Assembly: GCF_009865405.1 (NCBI RefSeq)
Contig: NZ_WWJY01000167.1
Span: 1 to 60,010 of the forward strand
Direction: 5' to 3'
DNA from: Streptomyces sp. SID3212
GTDB taxonomy: Bacteria; Actinomycetota; Actinomycetes; Streptomycetales; Streptomycetaceae
DNA length: 60,010 nucleotides
Under the pieces are notes generated by a model. That model did not search any database. It worked only from the letters and a program-made list of their open reading frames with translations, and was not told the origin of the DNA. Positions 32,702 to 40,622 of the stretch are shown piece after piece (within the stretch, counting starts at the first letter, position 1; each line of letters begins with the position of its first letter). The position numbers were made by a program, and so were the translations under genes.

Positions 32702-32995
32702 TAATGGGACGTCCCGCTACGCGGCATCTGCTCAACCAAGCGGCCCGCTAGACGGTCTAGGGTAGCTCTGGACCGCGGGCGAATGCGATGGAATCTGAGA
32801 CGGCCACGCGGTCTGCCATGGGCGCCGACCGTACCGAGGCTCGGGGTATCTGCATGTACTCGCCGCGTGGCGCGTGGCGGTGGTCGACCGCGATCGGCCG
32901 GTGGGTCTTCGACGCGGAAGGCAAGGGCCTGCGGCTCGCCTCGCCCCTGGCCCGCACTATGAGGCTGTCATCCGCCCTCCCAGCCGGCGAGTACC
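32702..32995. other. Junction region between the DGQHR gene and cargo, holding a Tra gene fragment
   Basis: About 290 bases have no convincing gene. They contain another TCTGAGACGG (32794-32803) like the end repeats and the 95-bp copy of tra described separately. An ORF running through it (32788-33162) has no other conserved content. Confidence 0.5.
32848..32942 (+). repeat. 95-bp exact copy of an internal tra segment
   Basis: The sequence is identical, base for base, to 41028-41122 inside the tra gene, in the same orientation. In tra it encodes residues 136-167 (ICMYSPRGAWRWSTAIGRWV and on). Both borders are sharp. It lies just before the lower-GC fkbM gene, so it may mark the junction where cargo joined the element. 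Confidence 0.95.
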
Positions 32996-33928
32996 GTGAT
33001 TGGCGTGACGCTCTCACTTACGCGGTCCGCCCTCGGCTTGGGTCGTTGGTACGTTCGCTACGTGCCGGGGACGCTCGGCAAGGCCCCCTTGATCGCGCGG
33101 TCCTTGAACGTCGGCCTACGGGAACAGCCACGGCATGCTGTGGCACGCACTGTCTTCGGTGACCGGTTTGCTGTCGATACGGTGGACTTGATCCAGCGTT
33201 TCATTTACATGTTCGGTGTGTGGGAACCGCACCTATCGCATTGGCTTCGGGCTCGCTTGCGGCCGGGCGACGTGTTCGTGGACGTTGGGGCCAACATTGG
33301 TTATTTCAGCGTTCTTGGGTCGCGGCTTGTTGGTGCGAGTGGAAAGGTCGTCTCGGTCGAGGCGTCACCTGAGTTTCACCGGCGGCTGCTTATTCAGGCT
33401 CATTTGAACGAGTGCGAGAATATTCGCGCTGTAAACTGCGGTGTGTCAGATAAATCGGAGACCTTGCGATTTACGCTCGCCAGCTCGCGGAATATGGGGG
33501 CAAATAGCATTGTGCCGTACGACGGCCCCATAGAATCCACTTTCGGAATCGATGCTCACCCATTGGCGGAAATCCTCACCAGCGAAGAAGTGGCCCGAAT
33601 TCGCGTCATGAAGATTGATGTCGAGGGCGCCGAAGGGGCTGCTGTAAGAGGTCTTCTTCCGATTCTCGACCATTTGCGGTCAGATGCTGAAATTGTGGTC
33701 GAGGTAACGCCCAGTCGAATGGCGGAACTCGGATATTCCGTTACGGAGTTGATCGACGCCTTCAAGGGGCGCGGTTTTCACGTATACCGGCTCGCCAATG
33801 ACTACGACGCATCGGCCTATCCGGCAACTCTCCGACGAGCCTCTCTAGCCCCTGTTAGGTGGCGCGGGCCGGTAGTGGAGGAAAGCGACCTGGTGTTCTC
33901 CCGGGTGGATGCTGACACTCTGCCCTGA
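32996..33928 (+). CDS. FkbM-family SAM-dependent methyltransferase
   Basis: The 310-aa product contains the SAM-binding motif GDVFVDVGANIGYFSVLGSR, VVSVEASPEFHRRLLIQ, and the FkbM signature RVMKIDVEGAEGAAVRGL. FkbM enzymes O-methylate sugars or polyketides. The first 60 residues are basic (LGRWYVRYVPG). Codon use is clearly AT-richer than that of the rest of the element (many ATT, TTT, GAT codons), a sign of separate acquisition. A CCTCGC-N5-GCGAGG hairpin at 33929-33945 follows the stop. Substrate unknown. Confidence 0.8.
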   Translation: MIGVTLSLTRSALGLGRWYVRYVPGTLGKAPLIARSLNVGLREQPRHAVARTVFGDRFAVDTVDLIQRFIYMFGVWEPHLSHWLRARLRPGDVFVDVGANIGYFSVLGSRLVGASGKVVSVEASPEFHRRLLIQAHLNECENIRAVNCGVSDKSETLRFTLASSRNMGANSIVPYDGPIESTFGIDAHPLAEILTSEEVARIRVMKIDVEGAEGAAVRGLLPILDHLRSDAEIVVEVTPSRMAELGYSVTELIDAFKGRGFHVYRLANDYDASAYPATLRRASLAPVRWRGPVVEESDLVFSRVDADTLP

Positions 33929-33977
33929 CCTCGCCTACCGCGAGGGGTGGTCTCCCGCCAACAGTGCCGGGCCCTCT

Positions 33978-34583
33978 ATGATCAGGCAGTCGCTAGTCGA
34001 AGTGCCTTATGTAGGGGGACTGTTGGATATCCTCGGTCAGCTTGTCACGATCGCCGCTGTCCTTCTTGGTGCGATCACGACGCACGTCACCAACCACTTG
34101 ATGGAGCGCCAGCGCAAGCGTGATGCCCTACTCACGCGCTGGGATGAAAAGAAGCTTGATTCTTACGCGGAATACATCGACAGGGTCCGCACTTGTATTT
34201 ATGCGGCAGTGCTCCTCTATGAGGTTCAAAACAACATGAGAGCGATCGAGCGCGGCGAACACGAATTGACGCTTGAGCTTGCTGAAGCTGAGGGCGGTCG
34301 CGCTCGTTCCTTCGAGCGCGTAATGTTGCTGGCTGAAGATGGGGTGATCGAAGCGGCACATAAACTTAACGCCGCTTCGCTTGCTATTGACTGGCGTGCA
34401 CGCGGGGCGACACAGGGAACCTTGGAGGAGTGGCGGGAACTGCACAAGGTTGCCTTTGCTGCTATCAACGGTTTCCACGAGGCCGCGCGTGATGATCTCG
34501 GCGTCAATGGGAAGTTTCACGGCGACCAGCACTCCTCCAAGGATTTGATCCTTCCTGGCCCTAGGAGGGATGAGGGCGTTTGA
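33978..34583 (+). CDS. Membrane-anchored protein with cytosolic helical domain, unknown function
   Basis: A single hydrophobic helix near the N-terminus (LGQLVTIAAVLLGAITTHVT) is followed by MERQRKRDALLTRWDEKKLD and a charged, helical cytosolic domain of about 150 residues. Many Streptomyces encode proteins of this architecture without known function. ATG 33909 is an in-frame alternative start that would overlap fkbM and read through the hairpin after it, so I prefer ATG 33978. Like fkbM it is AT-richer than its neighbours. Confidence 0.55.
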   Translation: MIRQSLVEVPYVGGLLDILGQLVTIAAVLLGAITTHVTNHLMERQRKRDALLTRWDEKKLDSYAEYIDRVRTCIYAAVLLYEVQNNMRAIERGEHELTLELAEAEGGRARSFERVMLLAEDGVIEAAHKLNAASLAIDWRARGATQGTLEEWRELHKVAFAAINGFHEAARDDLGVNGKFHGDQHSSKDLILPGPRRDEGV

Positions 34584-34612
34584 GCCGCAGACCCGTTTCG
34601 GTACATACAAAA

Positions 34613-34648
34613 GGGACGTGCCGGAATTTGACTGGCCCGGCACGCCCC
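34613..34648. terminator. Bidirectional terminator between convergent genes
   Basis: CGTGCCGG (34617-34624) pairs with CCGGCACG (34637-34644), flanked by GGG and CCCC, between the membrane protein gene and the convergent glycosyltransferase gene. Confidence 0.75.
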
Positions 34649-34661
34649 TGACTGTCTGCAT

Positions 34662-35420
34662 TCAGTTCGCTTTGAAGCGCCAACCTTTGAGCGCTGCAAG
34701 AGCTTTTGCTCTCGCCTCGACAACCGCCATGCGAGCTTCGCGCTCACCTTTGTGGGTATGGGCGGCCTGACCCGTCACCTGGCCGGGCCACTTCCGGTAG
34801 AGAAGGCCGGTCTCCGCCGTGAACCATCCCCGACTTACCGCGTCGAGTGCGAGCAACAGTCCAGTGTCCTCGGAGGCCGGCAATGCCATCCAGCCGCCTA
34901 GGGCTAGGAGGAGATCCCGCCGGACGAACAGCGTGGCGGGGTGGACCGGAGCACGGAAGTCGTGTGCCTTCCAGTGCGTCAGAACGGTGCCTCGCTCCAA
35001 GACGCCCTGCGGGGGGTCTTGGTCGAAACCGAGCGTCGAACCATCCGGCAGAAGATCAAGCACACGGGACGTTGCCCAACCGACGTCGGGGTTGTCCGTC
35101 AGCGCCGCAAGGTCCCGCGCGAGCGATCCCGGGGTGAGCTTGTCGTCCGCGTCAAGCACCTTCACGTACTGGCCTTCAGCGCGGGCGAGAGCCATGGTGC
35201 GGGCCATGGCGGCACGACCGGAGCGGCCCTGTTCAAAGCTGATTCGGCGATCGTCAGGGACGTGCGGGGAGACCCCCGCGGATTCCCCGTCTTCTTGGAT
35301 GAGCCACTGCCACTCCCAACCGTCCGGGAGCTTCTGTTCACGCAGAGACGAGTAGGCCGCGGGCAGGAAGTGGGCACTTGGCTCGTGCATTGCGGTGACG
35401 ACGGTGATGAGACCGGTCAT
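34662..35420 (-). CDS. Family-2 glycosyltransferase
   Basis: The GT-A fold shows GLITVVTAMHEPSAHFLPAA, the nucleotide-sugar DxD region YVKVLDADDKLTPGSLARDL, and a late ALPASEDTGLLLALDAVSRG motif that supplies the catalytic acid region. ATG 35420 is preferred because it overlaps the GntR stop by ATGA and follows AGGTGG; GTG 35429 is the longer alternative. The gene is thus translationally coupled to the GntR regulator. The substrate is unknown; cell-surface or wall-polymer modification is a possibility. Confidence 0.75.
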   Translation of the reverse strand: MTGLITVVTAMHEPSAHFLPAAYSSLREQKLPDGWEWQWLIQEDGESAGVSPHVPDDRRISFEQGRSGRAAMARTMALARAEGQYVKVLDADDKLTPGSLARDLAALTDNPDVGWATSRVLDLLPDGSTLGFDQDPPQGVLERGTVLTHWKAHDFRAPVHPATLFVRRDLLLALGGWMALPASEDTGLLLALDAVSRGWFTAETGLLYRKWPGQVTGQAAHTHKGEREARMAVVEARAKALAALKGWRFKAN

Positions 35421-36211
35421 GACTGCCACCTGTTCAGGGGAGTGGTGAACACCAACTCTGTACGGTCGCCGGGCAGAGTCACGTGCGATACCTCTACCAC
35501 CCGCCCGGTGACGTCGATCGAGGTCTTCCAGAGGATGAGCACCGAGACGCCGGCCGTCAGGCCGAGAGCTTCGGTCTCTTCCACGGTGGGAGGGCGCGCA
35601 GTGAATCGTTCGGTGATCCGTTCAAGTTCGATGCCGATCGTGTGCAACTGGTTCTGTGTACCGCCGGGCCATGGCTCTTTGCTGGCGTCGAGCAGTTCCG
35701 GATTGCGCGCGACCACGTCGTGGACGAGGTACGACCGTACGAGGTTGAAGGGCGAGTCTTCCTCGCGGTACCTGGTTCGGTAGAGCCGCTCCAGCAGCGG
35801 AGTCCCGGTAGGCACGCCGAAGATCTCGGCTAGTTCCTCGGTGGCGTCCACCTTGCCGTACTCGGCATGGAACACCAGGTCATTGATCGTCAGCCCGGTG
35901 TCGTGTTCGGTTGCCCCGGTCGTCTGCCGAACCTCCACGGAGCCCCGCGCGCGGTCCTTCTCCCACTGGTGACGCTCGTTGGTCCGCTCCACGCGCTTCC
36001 GGGGCTTACGAACGAAGTTGCCGCGCCCGTGACGCTTCTCAACAAGCCCCTCTACCTGCAACACGCCAAGCGCCTGCCGGATCGTTGGCAGGCTCACCTT
36101 GTGCTGCGTCGCAAGCGCAGTCTCGGAGGGCAGGCGCTCCCCTGGAACTCGTTGACCTGCACGAATCTCGGAGCGAAGTGCGTCAGCGATCCGCTCGTAG
36201 CGCTTGGCCAT
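35417..36211 (-). CDS. GntR-family (HutC/KorSA-like) repressor of the element
   Basis: The N-terminal winged helix reads YERIADALRSEIRAGQRVPG, ERLPSETALATQHKVSLPTIR and VEGLVEKRHGRGNFV. The C-terminal UTRA effector domain includes LLERLYRTRYREEDSPFNLVRSYL and ERITERFTARPPTVEETEALGL. AICEs usually encode such a KorSA/TraR-like regulator that represses tra and other functions. I start it at ATG 36211, matching usual family N-termini; in-frame ATGs at 36262 and 36301 (the latter after AGGAG) would lengthen it. Likely operators are GGGTAC-N5-GTACCC before tra and the palindrome at 36304. Confidence 0.85.
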   Translation of the reverse strand: MAKRYERIADALRSEIRAGQRVPGERLPSETALATQHKVSLPTIRQALGVLQVEGLVEKRHGRGNFVRKPRKRVERTNERHQWEKDRARGSVEVRQTTGATEHDTGLTINDLVFHAEYGKVDATEELAEIFGVPTGTPLLERLYRTRYREEDSPFNLVRSYLVHDVVARNPELLDASKEPWPGGTQNQLHTIGIELERITERFTARPPTVEETEALGLTAGVSVLILWKTSIDVTGRVVEVSHVTLPGDRTELVFTTPLNRWQS

Positions 36212-36268
36212 GTAGTGCTCACCGTCCCTGGTTGATCGGGCCTGCTCAGCATAAGTCCTCATGAGGTG

Positions 36269-36298
36269 TTGACGACTCCCGGGTGGAACCGTCATAGT
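36269..36298 (+). promoter_or_regulatory. Candidate sigma-70-type promoter for the main AICE operon
   Basis: TTGACG (36269) and CATAGT (36293) are 18 bases apart. Transcription would start at about 36305, inside the palindrome at 36304-36321, and give a roughly 385-nt leader. Confidence 0.45.
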
Positions 36299-36303
36299 CA
36301 TGG

Positions 36304-36321
36304 AACTCCTAAGGAGGAGTT
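36304..36321. promoter_or_regulatory. Palindrome AACTCCT-AAGG-AGGAGTT between divergent transcripts
   Basis: A perfect 7+4+7 inverted repeat overlaps the predicted start site. It contains ribosome-binding-like AGGAG on both strands, so it could be an operator for the GntR protein or a translational element. Confidence 0.5.
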
Positions 36322-36338
36322 GAGGACAGGACCTCATT

Positions 36339-36428
36339 ATGAGCGTCTGTGGTCTCTCATTTATGCCCGCTCTCGCGGCTGGGTGTACCGAGCAAGCGCC
36401 CCGAGGGTCCCGCCAAGAGCGGGAGTGA
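36339..36428 (+). CDS. Possible 29-aa leader peptide
   Basis: An ATG after GGACAGG opens 29 codons (MSVCGLSFMPALAAGCTEQA and on) just before the boxB/boxA-like site. It has no recognised homology. Its position in the leader is suggestive of attenuation but it may be chance. Confidence 0.25.
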   Translation: MSVCGLSFMPALAAGCTEQAPRGSRQERE

Positions 36429-36433
36429 GCCCG

Positions 36434-36476
36434 AAGGAAGCGCTCGTTCCTTGAGAACTCAACAGAGTGCTTTGAG
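36434..36476 (+). promoter_or_regulatory. boxB/boxA-like antitermination site in the operon leader
   Basis: A small hairpin AAGGAA-GCGCTCG-TTCCTT (36434-36452) runs straight into TTGAGAACTCAACAGAGTGC (36451-36470) and TTTGAG. This is strikingly like the boxB-boxA-boxC region in actinobacterial rRNA operon leaders (TTTGAGAACTCAATAGTGTG type), which recruits Nus factors. No rRNA gene is near. A terminator-like hairpin follows at 36480. Confidence 0.6.
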
Positions 36477-36479
36477 ATT

Positions 36480-36498
36480 GACGGGGCTCGACCCCGTC
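36480..36498 (+). terminator. Terminator-like hairpin after the boxA-like site
   Basis: GACGGGG-CTCGA-CCCCGTC is a perfect 7-bp stem just downstream of the boxA-like sequence. Such a pair would allow conditional read-through into the operon. Confidence 0.5.
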
Positions 36499-36610
36499 CC
36501 CGTGACGGCCGGGTGAGGTCCGTCGGCCCCGGTATCCAGCCGCGAGGGCGCGGAGTCGACTTCCGCCCGGGGTCACGTGGCCCGCTGCGACGTGCGGCGC
36601 CGGCCCTCAT

Positions 36611-36670
36611 CTTCGGACGCGGCGGCACTCCCGGACAGGACAGCCCGCCGCGCCGAAGTTCCATCCCGAC
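36611..36670 (+). promoter_or_regulatory. AICE hairpin motif, copy 1
   Basis: CTTCGG, a bulged A and CGCGGCGG pair with CCGCCGCG and CCGAAG (14 bp) around the 19-base loop CACTCCCGGACAGGACAGC. ATCCCGAC follows at 36663-36670, then the ribosome-binding site and ATG 36689. See the finding on the four copies. Confidence 0.85.
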
Positions 36671-36688
36671 GCAGTCAGGAGTATTTGA

Positions 36689-37501
36689 ATGACCGAGCGC
36701 ATCATTCCTGTGGACATCGCCGGTCCGATCGCCCTGGACCTGACGATGAACACCGGCAGCATCCGCGTCGTTGTCGACTCCGCGCTGAAGCAGGCGCGCA
36801 TAGTGCTGACGACGGACGCCGCTTCCGGCCCGTCGGCCGACGCGATCCGCGACACCACCGTCAGCCTTACCGGACTGAACCTCAGGGTTCGCGTCCCGGA
36901 CGTCGCCGGCGGCGTCGGTGGCAGCACGACCATCCGCATGGGTGGCAACACCATGACGTTCTCCGGTGGCAACGGCGTGCAGATCGTCAACGGCAACGTC
37001 CACATCACCGGCCACGGTGGCGGCAAGGTCTTCGTCAACGGCCGCGAGGTCACCGCCACCGGTCCGGCCGGGGACGCGGTGACGCCGATCAGCGCCGTCG
37101 TATACCTGCCCAAGCTTTCGGTGGCCGCCATCAGCACGAACAGCGCGAACACCGTCGTCACGGGCTCGCTGGCCCGGTTGGAGTACGACGGCACGTCCGG
37201 GACGCTGACCGCTGAGCGGGTCGGCGACCTGGAAGCCACCGTCACCAGTGGCAGCGTCATCGTCGGCGAGGTGAGCGGTCCGCTGGACATCAACCTCACG
37301 TCCGGCAGCGTCAACGTCGGCGCCTACAGCGGCCACAACGCCCGGCTGAACCTCACCTCGGGCAGCGTCCGTATGGCCGCGACCTCGCAGGCCACGGGCC
37401 GTCTGTCCGTGAACGCCACCTCCGGCAGCGTCCGCGTCACCGGCGCCGGTCACCTGGACGTCCGCCGCCGGGTGACCAGCGGCCACGTGCAGATCAGCTA
37501 G
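36689..37501 (+). CDS. Beta-helix protein with TSGSV repeats (DUF4097-like)
   Basis: The 270-aa product is built of short beta repeats ending in TSGSV or SGSV (residues about 190-265: ATVTSGSVIVGEVSG, NLTSGSVNVGAYSG, NLTSGSVRMAATSQ, NATSGSVRVTGAG). This is the pattern of the DUF4097 putative-adhesin family, which forms a right-handed beta-helix. There is no signal peptide. It is the first gene of the rightward operon of the element, behind a long structured leader. Family members of this kind recur in AICEs; function unknown. Confidence 0.7.
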   Translation: MTERIIPVDIAGPIALDLTMNTGSIRVVVDSALKQARIVLTTDAASGPSADAIRDTTVSLTGLNLRVRVPDVAGGVGGSTTIRMGGNTMTFSGGNGVQIVNGNVHITGHGGGKVFVNGREVTATGPAGDAVTPISAVVYLPKLSVAAISTNSANTVVTGSLARLEYDGTSGTLTAERVGDLEATVTSGSVIVGEVSGPLDINLTSGSVNVGAYSGHNARLNLTSGSVRMAATSQATGRLSVNATSGSVRVTGAGHLDVRRRVTSGHVQIS

Positions 37502-37554
37502 CACCCGCCCCGGACCGCGCCCCTTCCCTTCTTCCGGACAGGAGTCCGCCGCCG

Positions 37555-38004
37555 ATGCCCGCTGCCACGTTCGCCGCCGTGTTCATCGCCCTGTACGTCG
37601 CCCACAGCGTGGGTGACCACTGGGTTCAGACCTCACATCAGTCCGCGCACAAGGGTCGTCCCGGTTGGGTCGGCCGTCTCGCGGATGCGCGGCACGTCGC
37701 CACCCTGACGCTCACCAAGCTGGCCGTGCTCATCCCGGCCGCCGCGCTGCTGGGACTGCACCTGACGGTGCCCGGCGTCGTTGTCGGCCTGGCGGTCGAC
37801 GCGGCCTCGCACGGGTGGGCCGACCGGCGCACCACGCTCGCGTGGCTGGCCCGGGTGACCGGCAAGGGCGAGTTCTACCGGCTCGGTGCCCCGCGCGCCG
37901 GCCGCGACGACAACCCGCACATCGGTACCGGCGCCTACGCGCTTGACCAGTCCTTCCATTACCTGTGGCTGCTGGTTGCCGCGCTGATCATCGCCTCTGT
38001 CTGA
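37555..38004 (+). CDS. DUF3307-like integral membrane protein
   Basis: The 149-aa protein has about four hydrophobic helices and conserved polar residues in membrane regions: FIALYVAHSVGDHWVQTSHQ, VVGLAVDAASHGWADRRT and YALDQSFHYLWLLVAALI. The H..GDhWvQ and D..FH patterns match DUF3307, small membrane proteins of unknown role found in Streptomyces mobile elements. The upstream bases TTCCGGACAGGAGTCCGCCG resemble the loop of the repeated hairpin motif and also supply the AGGAG site. Confidence 0.65.
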   Translation: MPAATFAAVFIALYVAHSVGDHWVQTSHQSAHKGRPGWVGRLADARHVATLTLTKLAVLIPAAALLGLHLTVPGVVVGLAVDAASHGWADRRTTLAWLARVTGKGEFYRLGAPRAGRDDNPHIGTGAYALDQSFHYLWLLVAALIIASV

Positions 38005-38015
38005 CCCCCGTTCTT

Positions 38016-38071
38016 CGCGGGGCGGTCGCACTCCCGGACAGGACAGCCGACCGCCCCGCGCCTATCCCGAC
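38016..38071 (+). promoter_or_regulatory. AICE hairpin motif, copy 2
   Basis: CGCGGGGCGGTCG pairs perfectly with CGACCGCCCCGCG (13 bp) around the same 19-base loop as in copy 1. ATCCCGAC follows at 38064-38071, then AAGGAGAG and ATG 38093. Confidence 0.85.
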
Positions 38072-38092
38072 GCATCCAAGGAGAGATCCACC

Positions 38093-38389
38093 ATGCGTAT
38101 GCGCATGTACGTCGCCGGCCAGGAAGCGCACGGCGACTTCGAGTTCGCGGAACTGGCGCTCGGTATCGACGTCGACCTGTTCCGGGGGTCGTTGGAGTTC
38201 GAGACGGACGGCGAGCGTGCCGCCCGTGAGGACGCGGCCCGTGACATCCTCGCCGACCTGCGTGCGGAGGCGGAGGCTGGTGACGAGGTCGCCGGTTGGG
38301 ACGCCCTGTACGCGGACGCGCTGACCCACACCATTCCGTTCCTGCGCTCGGTTCGCGCACACCGGGCGGGGACGGGGGAAGCGGCATGA
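38093..38389 (+). CDS. Small acidic AICE protein, unknown function
   Basis: The 98-aa product (MRMRMYVAGQEAHGDFEFAE) has a beta-rich start and an acidic helical C-terminus. I recognise no family. It is the first gene of a four-gene cluster with 4-base overlaps (ATGA with the next gene), directly behind hairpin copy 2. Confidence 0.65.
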   Translation: MRMRMYVAGQEAHGDFEFAELALGIDVDLFRGSLEFETDGERAAREDAARDILADLRAEAEAGDEVAGWDALYADALTHTIPFLRSVRAHRAGTGEAA

Positions 38390-39512
38390 GCGAGACCCGC
38401 AAGCCTCTGACGAGGATTCAGGTCGGTGTGCTGACGACGGCGTTCGTGCCGATGCTCGCTACGGGCGTGGTCGGCGGGATCGGCACGTACAGCAACATCG
38501 GTCACGCCTACGGCACGGGGACCGCGCTCGGTGCGCTCGGTGCCGGTGAGGGCGCCACGGCCGTTCTCGCCCTGGTCCTGCTGGGGCTGACCATGTTGGG
38601 CCAGTCCTCGCCGCGCGTCGTGCGGGCGGGACTGTGGGCCCTGCCGGCCGCCGCCGCCGTCATGGGCGCCATGGCCGCGCCGGACCCGGGCCGTACGGTC
38701 GTCTACGCGCTGACCCCGATGGGCATGTCCGTCTCTGCCGAGGGCATGGCCTTCCTCGCCCGCCGGATCGTCGTCCACACCGACGGCCGCGACGCGGAGA
38801 ACGAGCGGCACACCGCCGACATCGTGCAGGCCCTCGCCTACCACCGGGCGCGCGCCGCGCACCACCCGGTCGACCGGGTGCGGAAGCGTTCGGATCGGGC
38901 GTCGTGGCGTCTGGCCCGCAAGGTCGGGGCCGGGGACGCCGCCCTCGGATCGAGGCTGCTCGATGTCCAGCGGGACCGGATCACGGACGGGGCGGATGCC
39001 GCGCTCGCCTCGATGTTCGGCGGCACGACCCCCGTTCTCGCCCCGGTTCCCGACGTCGCCGCAAATGCGGAGGAATCGACTGGAAGTAGTCGAGAACGGT
39101 CTACCTCTGACCTGCGTGTATCGAGCACTCCCACGGTCCTGCTGACGCGGCTTGCGGTGCCCGATCCTGCGCCGGTCGATCTCGGAAAGTCGGGTATCGG
39201 CATGAAGCCGATGTACGCCGCCATTCCCATGGTGAAGCCGGTCCCGATCGCCCCGGCACCCTCCCGTCCGGTTCCCGCCGCGTCGACCGCGCCGCGCCGG
39301 GCGACGGGCCGCGTCCCGGTCGCCGCCAAGTCGACCCGCACCCGCCGCACTCCCGAACAGCTCATGGCGGAAGCGCGCAAGGCAACGGCCGGCCTCACGG
39401 ACGGCGAGGTGACCGGGGAGGGCATCCGCCGGGCCCTGCGCACCTCGCCCGCCAACGCCCGCAAGCTGCGTGACGCCCTGCTCGCCGAACGCGCCACCAC
39501 GGCGGTGACACC

Positions 39513-39516
<4 letters not shown>
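38386..39516 (+). CDS. Membrane protein with C-terminal DNA-binding-like region (DUF2637-like)
   Basis: Residues 8-135 contain four hydrophobic helices (VGVLTTAFVPMLATGVVGGI, ATAVLALVLLGLTMLG, AGLWALPAAAAVMGAMAA, SVSAEGMAFLA). A long Pro/Ala/Arg linker follows, and then a C-terminal helical unit (RTPEQLMAEARKATAGLTDG, GIRRALRTSPANARKLRDAL) that looks like a small helix-turn-helix. This layout resembles DUF2637-type proteins found in Streptomyces plasmids and AICEs, some annotated as transfer or spread proteins. It overlaps both neighbours by 4 bases. Confidence 0.6.
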
Positions 39517-40123
<607 letters not shown>

Positions 40124-40127
<4 letters not shown>

Positions 40128-40465
40128 GCACGCTGCCGGTTTTCCGGTGGCACCTCGCCCCGGACGGCTACGCCACCCGCCGCCAACTGCGGGCCCGCGA
40201 CCTGCGCCCCGGTGGGCAAGACGTTGCCGCGCAGCTCGAACGCCCCCGCCGGCGGGGGCGTCCGCCGCTGGTCGCCTATCTGTACCGCGTCGACCTCGCC
40301 CAACCGGTCCGGCCGATGACGCCGGGCCGGTGGCGGGCCCACGCCGCGATGATGCGCGCCCGCCGTACCTGCCCCGAGTGCCAACGGGACGCCGGATACG
40401 TCATCCCGCCCACGCTCGGGACCTGCGTGACCTGCGCCTATCCCGAAGAACAGCGCGCTGCCTGA
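40124..40465 (+). CDS. RRQRL-type zinc-binding AICE protein
   Basis: The 113-aa protein has YATRRQLRARDLRPGGQDV near the N-terminus, LVAYLYRVDLAQPVRPMTPG in the middle and two Cys pairs (CPECQRD and CVTC) near the end. This is the pattern of the RRQRL-motif zinc-binding proteins that accompany tra in Streptomyces mobile elements, here with RRQLR. It is the last gene of the overlapping cluster. The molecular role is unknown. Confidence 0.75.
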
Positions 40466-40470
40466 CCTGC

Positions 40471-40517
40471 GAGGGGTACAAACCGTACCCCTCCGCGAAG
40501 GGGTACGGACTGTACCC
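40471..40517. promoter_or_regulatory. Two operators before tra (GGGTAC-N5-GTACCC)
   Basis: GAGGGGTAC-N5-GTACCCCTC (40471-40493, 9-bp arms) and GGGTAC-N5-GTACCC (40501-40517) stand 27 bp centre to centre, 106-152 bases before the tra start. Identical half-sites and spacing suggest one dimeric regulator, most likely the GntR protein of the element, which would keep the potentially toxic translocase off in hosts already carrying the element. Confidence 0.7.
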
Positions 40518-40622
40518 GTTACCGCGCAGTAGAGCCCTCATCATCTCTGCACCGGGTCCGGCCGCCCGACCTTCCACAGCAAGCCGGCCGGACCCTTCGA
40601 CTCCCGAAGGAGTACGTACATC

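Noticed and set aside
32788-33162. A 124-codon ORF containing the Tra-derived peptide
   Set aside because: Apart from the 95-bp duplicate it has no conserved content, and its 3' half overlaps the fkbM gene in another frame.
36449-36476. An rRNA operon suggested by the boxA-like sequence
   Set aside because: No 16S, 23S or 5S sequence follows; the leader runs into AICE genes.
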